Positions 5,679-7,759 of a stretch of 7,759 nt of DNA are shown here, piece after piece (positions within the stretch are counted from its first letter, which is position 1; the number at the start of each line of letters is the position of its first letter). The stretch is from Betaproteobacteria bacterium (GTDB lineage: Bacteria > Pseudomonadota > Gammaproteobacteria > Burkholderiales > Burkholderiaceae_C): the NCBI GenBank assembly GCA_009927195.1, contig RFNL01000374.1:1-7759 (forward strand), read 5' to 3'. The notes beneath the pieces were generated by a model, which was not told where the DNA came from, did not search any database, and saw only the letters and a list, made by a program, of their open reading frames with translations. Made by a program: the position numbers and the translations under genes.

Positions 5679-6297
5679 CACGCAGCCAGGTGCCTTGGTC
5701 CATGCGGTAACGCAAGCGATCGTGAAGGCGGCTGGGGCGGCCTTGCCAAAATTCCCATCGGTCGGGCACCAGCCGATAGCCACCCCAATGGTCGGGGCGG
5801 GGTGGGTCGAGCAAAAACTGAGCGCCATATTTGGCGGCCGCCGTGACCAGTTGGGTGCGCGAGGCAATCACCTCGCTTTGCGGGCTGGCCCAGGCACCGA
5901 TGCGCGAGTCCAGCGGGCGGCTTTGGTAGTAGGCGTCGCTGTCTTTGCCGTCGATTTTTTCGACCAAGCCCTCGATGCGCACCACCCGCTCCAACTCCAC
6001 CCAATGGAACTGCAAGGCGGCCTGCGGGTTGCCTGACAGTTCCTGGCCTTTGCGGCTGCGGTAGTTGGTGTACCAAACCAGGCCGCGCTCGTCCATGCCC
6101 TTGAGCAGCACCACCCGGGTGCTGGGGCGCAGATCATGGCCCACGGTGGCCAAGGTCATGGCGGTGGGTTCGGGCAACTCGCCGCTGATGGCCTCTTTGA
6201 GCCAGCGGTCAAATTGCTGGGTGGGGTTGGCCTCAGAGGCGCTTTCATCGAGTGCAGCGCGTTCGTAGCTTTTGCGCATGTCGGCGATCGAGGTCAT
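5662..6297 (-). CDS. pdxH: Pyridoxamine/pyridoxine 5'-phosphate oxidase
   Basis: A 211-residue FMN-dependent cytosolic enzyme that oxidises pyridoxamine or pyridoxine 5'-phosphate to pyridoxal 5'-phosphate, the last step of vitamin B6 salvage and synthesis. The family core is complete. The N-terminal MRKSYER region is followed by RPSTRVVLLKGMDERGLVWY (residues 57-76), the FMN-binding TNYRSRKGQEL (77-87), and ALQFHWVELERVVRIEG (94-110). YYQSRPLDSRIGAWASPQS (123-141) and the C-terminal WGGYRLVPDRWEFWQGRPSR (171-190) with RLHDRL complete it. Length is close to the 218 residues of E. coli PdxH. The frame is open far upstream into aroQ, but homology begins at the ATG at 6297, which is preceded by AAGGGGA formed by the last codons of aroQ. 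The 5-bp gap to aroQ indicates coupling. Confidence 0.96.
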   Translation of the reverse strand: MTSIADMRKSYERAALDESASEANPTQQFDRWLKEAISGELPEPTAMTLATVGHDLRPSTRVVLLKGMDERGLVWYTNYRSRKGQELSGNPQAALQFHWVELERVVRIEGLVEKIDGKDSDAYYQSRPLDSRIGAWASPQSEVIASRTQLVTAAAKYGAQFLLDPPRPDHWGGYRLVPDRWEFWQGRPSRLHDRLRYRMDQGTWLRERLAP

Positions 6298-6302
6298 GGC
6301 GG

Positions 6303-6743
6303 TCAGGTCCCCTTGGCGGCCGAAATCGCAGCGCGCAGGGCCAGCAAATAGCTGTCGACCCCAAATCCGCAAATTTGCCCTTTGACGATTTCGGCAAACA
6401 CCGACACGTGGCGGAAAGGCTCGCGGGCATGGATGTTGGACATGTGCAACTCGACGATGGGGCAGGTCAGGATGGCCAGCGCATCGCGGATGCCGTAGCT
6501 GTAATGGGTCCAAGCCCCGGCATTGATGAGCACCGCATCCACGCCCTCCAGATAACCTTGGTGGATGCGCTCGCACATGGCACCTTCGTGGTTGGTTTGG
6601 AAGCAATCCACGCTGGCGCCGAGTTGCTGGCCCAGGGCTTGCAACTGGGCGTTGATTTCATCGAGCGTGATGGTGCCGTATTGCTGGGGATCGCGCTTGC
6701 CAAACATATCGTGGTTGATTCCGTGCAGCATCAAAATTTTCAT
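6303..6743 (-). CDS. aroQ: Type II 3-dehydroquinate dehydratase, divergent
   Basis: A 146-residue flavodoxin-like protein of the type II dehydroquinase family, which converts 3-dehydroquinate to 3-dehydroshikimate and normally forms a dodecamer. Against the M. tuberculosis enzyme the active-site residues appear kept. These are Asn10, Arg17 and catalytic Tyr22 in the lid region GKRDPQQYG, Asn74 and His80 in INAGAWTHYS, His100 in ELHMSNIHARE, and Arg107. QTNHEGAM (49-56) is the substrate-side motif. The first motif reads LHGINHDMFG rather than the usual LNGPNLNxLG, and IRDALAILTCP is otherwise standard. This sets it apart from mainstream AroQ, and it could be a paralog used in quinate or aromatic metabolism. 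It lies between the GST-like gene (32-bp gap) and pdxH (5-bp gap). The start at 6743 has a GAGAG upstream. Confidence 0.88.
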   Translation of the reverse strand: MKILMLHGINHDMFGKRDPQQYGTITLDEINAQLQALGQQLGASVDCFQTNHEGAMCERIHQGYLEGVDAVLINAGAWTHYSYGIRDALAILTCPIVELHMSNIHAREPFRHVSVFAEIVKGQICGFGVDSYLLALRAAISAAKGT

Positions 6744-6775
6744 GGTTTACTCTCGGGCAAATTCGAAAAGGGGGG

Positions 6776-7435
6776 TCAAGCGCTGGCCGATTTGGCTTTT
6801 AGGCGGGCCATCATCAATTCCGCATTGGCTTTGCGCTGGGCCTGCAATGGGGGCATGTAGGGGCGCTCGGCCATGCGCTTGAGGTAGTCGCGCACAGGCA
6901 GATCGGCAAACAGGTCCTGGCCGTAAATCGCTTTGGTGGCGGCGCTGATCAAGGGGAAGTGCACGATGGCCGAGCAATCGGCCAGGGTAAATGTGTTGCC
7001 GGCCACACAGGGGTCAAATCGCACCAGTTTGGTCAGGGCACGCAGGTTTTTGTCCAGTTGGACCTTGGTTTTCTCTTTCACCTCGTCAGACACCTTGCCC
7101 CCAAACAGAGCCTCGGGGTACAGGTTACGGGCCACCAGCTCCAGGTGCAGATCCAAAAAAGTGACCAGTTCACGCACTTTGGCCGCGGCAAAAGGGTCGC
7201 TGGGCAGCAAAGGGTTTTGCGGGTAGCGCTGTTCAATGTATTCCAGCATCACCGTGGACTCGCACAAGCCGCCTTGATCCGTGATGAGGTAAGGCACCTT
7301 GCCCAAGGGGCTGGCTTGGCGATCCACCTCCCCCACCCAAGCGAGTTGCTCGGCGAAATCAATGCCTTTTTCCAGCAAGGCGATTTTTACTTTGTTGTAG
7401 TAGTTGCTGGCGGCAAATCCACACAGGGTCAACAT
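6776..7435 (-). CDS. Glutathione S-transferase-like protein
   Basis: A 219-residue cytosolic protein with the two-domain GST layout. The N-terminal thioredoxin-like domain (about 1-75) begins LTLCGFAASNYYNKVKIALL, where Ser10 is the likely thiol-activating residue. It has the cis-proline in GKVPYL (45-50) and the glutathione-contacting Glu59-Ser60 in LCESTVMLEYIEQRYP. The C-terminal helical domain (about 85-219) keeps the folding motif FTLADCSAIVHFPLI (149-163). The start at 7435 was chosen because GGAGA lies five bases upstream and homology starts there. An ATG at 7447 lacks a ribosome binding site. The 32-bp gap to aroQ suggests co-transcription. The substrate cannot be told from sequence. 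Given the sulfide genes nearby, a link to glutathione persulfide is conceivable, but the gene is on the convergent strand and probably independent. Confidence 0.88.
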   Translation of the reverse strand: MLTLCGFAASNYYNKVKIALLEKGIDFAEQLAWVGEVDRQASPLGKVPYLITDQGGLCESTVMLEYIEQRYPQNPLLPSDPFAAAKVRELVTFLDLHLELVARNLYPEALFGGKVSDEVKEKTKVQLDKNLRALTKLVRFDPCVAGNTFTLADCSAIVHFPLISAATKAIYGQDLFADLPVRDYLKRMAERPYMPPLQAQRKANAELMMARLKAKSASA

Positions 7436-7660
7436 GGCAGTCTCCATCGAAGTTGGCAAAGCCCAGAGGATAGTGGCTTTTGAAAACCGTTGCGGTGCAC
7501 ACCCGCCGCCTGGGCTGATCGTCAGCGCCTGTGGCAATGCGCCGTTGCTCGGCATTGGGCAGGGGCACGGAGCGGCGCAGCACAGCCATTGCGCATTGGA
7601 CCTTGCGCCAATAGGACTTGACCTGCCTGCATCGGGGCCAGGCCCAAGCCTTGGCAGACC

Positions 7661-7759
7661 TCAAGGGGCCCAGCGCAGCACATCGGCCAAGGCCTGGTCG
7701 TGGATGCCCAAGGCAAGCAATTGATCGTAGGTTTGCTGCGCGTAGTCCAAGGTGGTGCC
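7661..7759 (-). CDS. 3' end of an unidentified gene entering from the right edge
   Basis: On the minus strand the window begins inside an open frame of 32 codons ending with TGA at 7661-7663. The tail is helix-like and alanine/leucine-rich, with TLDYAQQTYDQLLALGIHDQ followed by ALADVLRWAP at the end. It resembles the C-terminal helices of 3-hydroxyisobutyrate-dehydrogenase-like oxidoreductases, but too little is visible to name it. The 225 bp between this stop and the GST-like start (7436-7660) contain no gene I can support. They presumably hold the GST promoter, though no clear -35/-10 pair stands out. Confidence 0.5.
   Translation of the reverse strand, partial: GTTLDYAQQTYDQLLALGIHDQALADVLRWAP

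Noticed and set aside
6298..6606. 103-residue N-terminal extension of PdxH
   Set aside because: It is the out-of-frame shadow of aroQ (Arg/Pro/His-rich). PdxH homology and a ribosome binding site place the start at 6297.
7644..7654. CCAAG-C-CTTGG repeat just past the stop of the right-edge gene, considered as a terminator
   Set aside because: The loop is one base, too small to fold, and there is no T-tract.
7436..7724. Open frames on both strands in the gap right of the GST-like gene
   Set aside because: They conflict with each other and have no motifs or ribosome binding sites. The only supported coding signal is the partial minus-strand frame ending at 7661.
1..7759. CRISPR array, transposon ends, tRNA/rRNA genes, prophage or plasmid functions
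   Set aside because: No regularly spaced repeats, terminal inverted repeats with a transposase, cloverleaf-like sequences or phage/plasmid proteins were found on either strand.

Overview
The window looks like chromosomal DNA of a betaproteobacterium, most likely Burkholderiales/Comamonadaceae. This rests on moderately high GC, frequent TTG leucine codons, and protein sequences of that flavour (pdxH, a divergent aroQ and a GST typical of the group). The lineage is an inference, because no rRNA or other phylogenetic marker is present.

The left two thirds is a divergently arranged sulfide/persulfide-response module. On the minus strand (1613 to 388) lie an ArsR-family repressor of the BigR/SqrR type and two half-size YeeE/YedE (sulfur-transport-like) membrane proteins. 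On the plus strand (1708 to 5613) lie an ETHE1-like metallo-beta-lactamase-fold persulfide dioxygenase, a TehB-like SAM-dependent methyltransferase, and both subunits of a short-Q-loop (CIO-type) cytochrome bd quinol oxidase. The 94-bp gap between the arms holds a 35-bp AT-rich palindrome. It carries two head-on sigma70-type promoters that occupy the same bases, so one repressor could silence both arms. The repressor keeps two cysteines 66 residues apart, the spacing of the sulfide-sensing pair in BigR and SqrR.

The inferred logic is as follows. Sulfide or persulfide oxidises the repressor and both promoters open. The YeeE/YedE proteins move a sulfur species across the membrane, and the dioxygenase oxidises persulfide to sulfite. 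The bd oxidase, a type known to resist sulfide and cyanide, keeps respiration running while haem-copper oxidases are blocked. The methyltransferase between them has an unassigned role, possibly methylating a sulfur or other chalcogen compound. No sulfide:quinone oxidoreductase is present in the window.

The right third (7435 to 5662, minus strand, convergent with the bd oxidase genes) is a tight cluster of a glutathione S-transferase-like protein, a divergent type II 3-dehydroquinate dehydratase and pyridoxamine 5'-phosphate oxidase. It looks like ordinary metabolic neighbourhood. The extreme right edge carries the last 32 codons of an unidentified minus-strand gene. The first 387 bases hold no gene I can support, only weak open stretches in the same frame as the upstream YedE-like gene.
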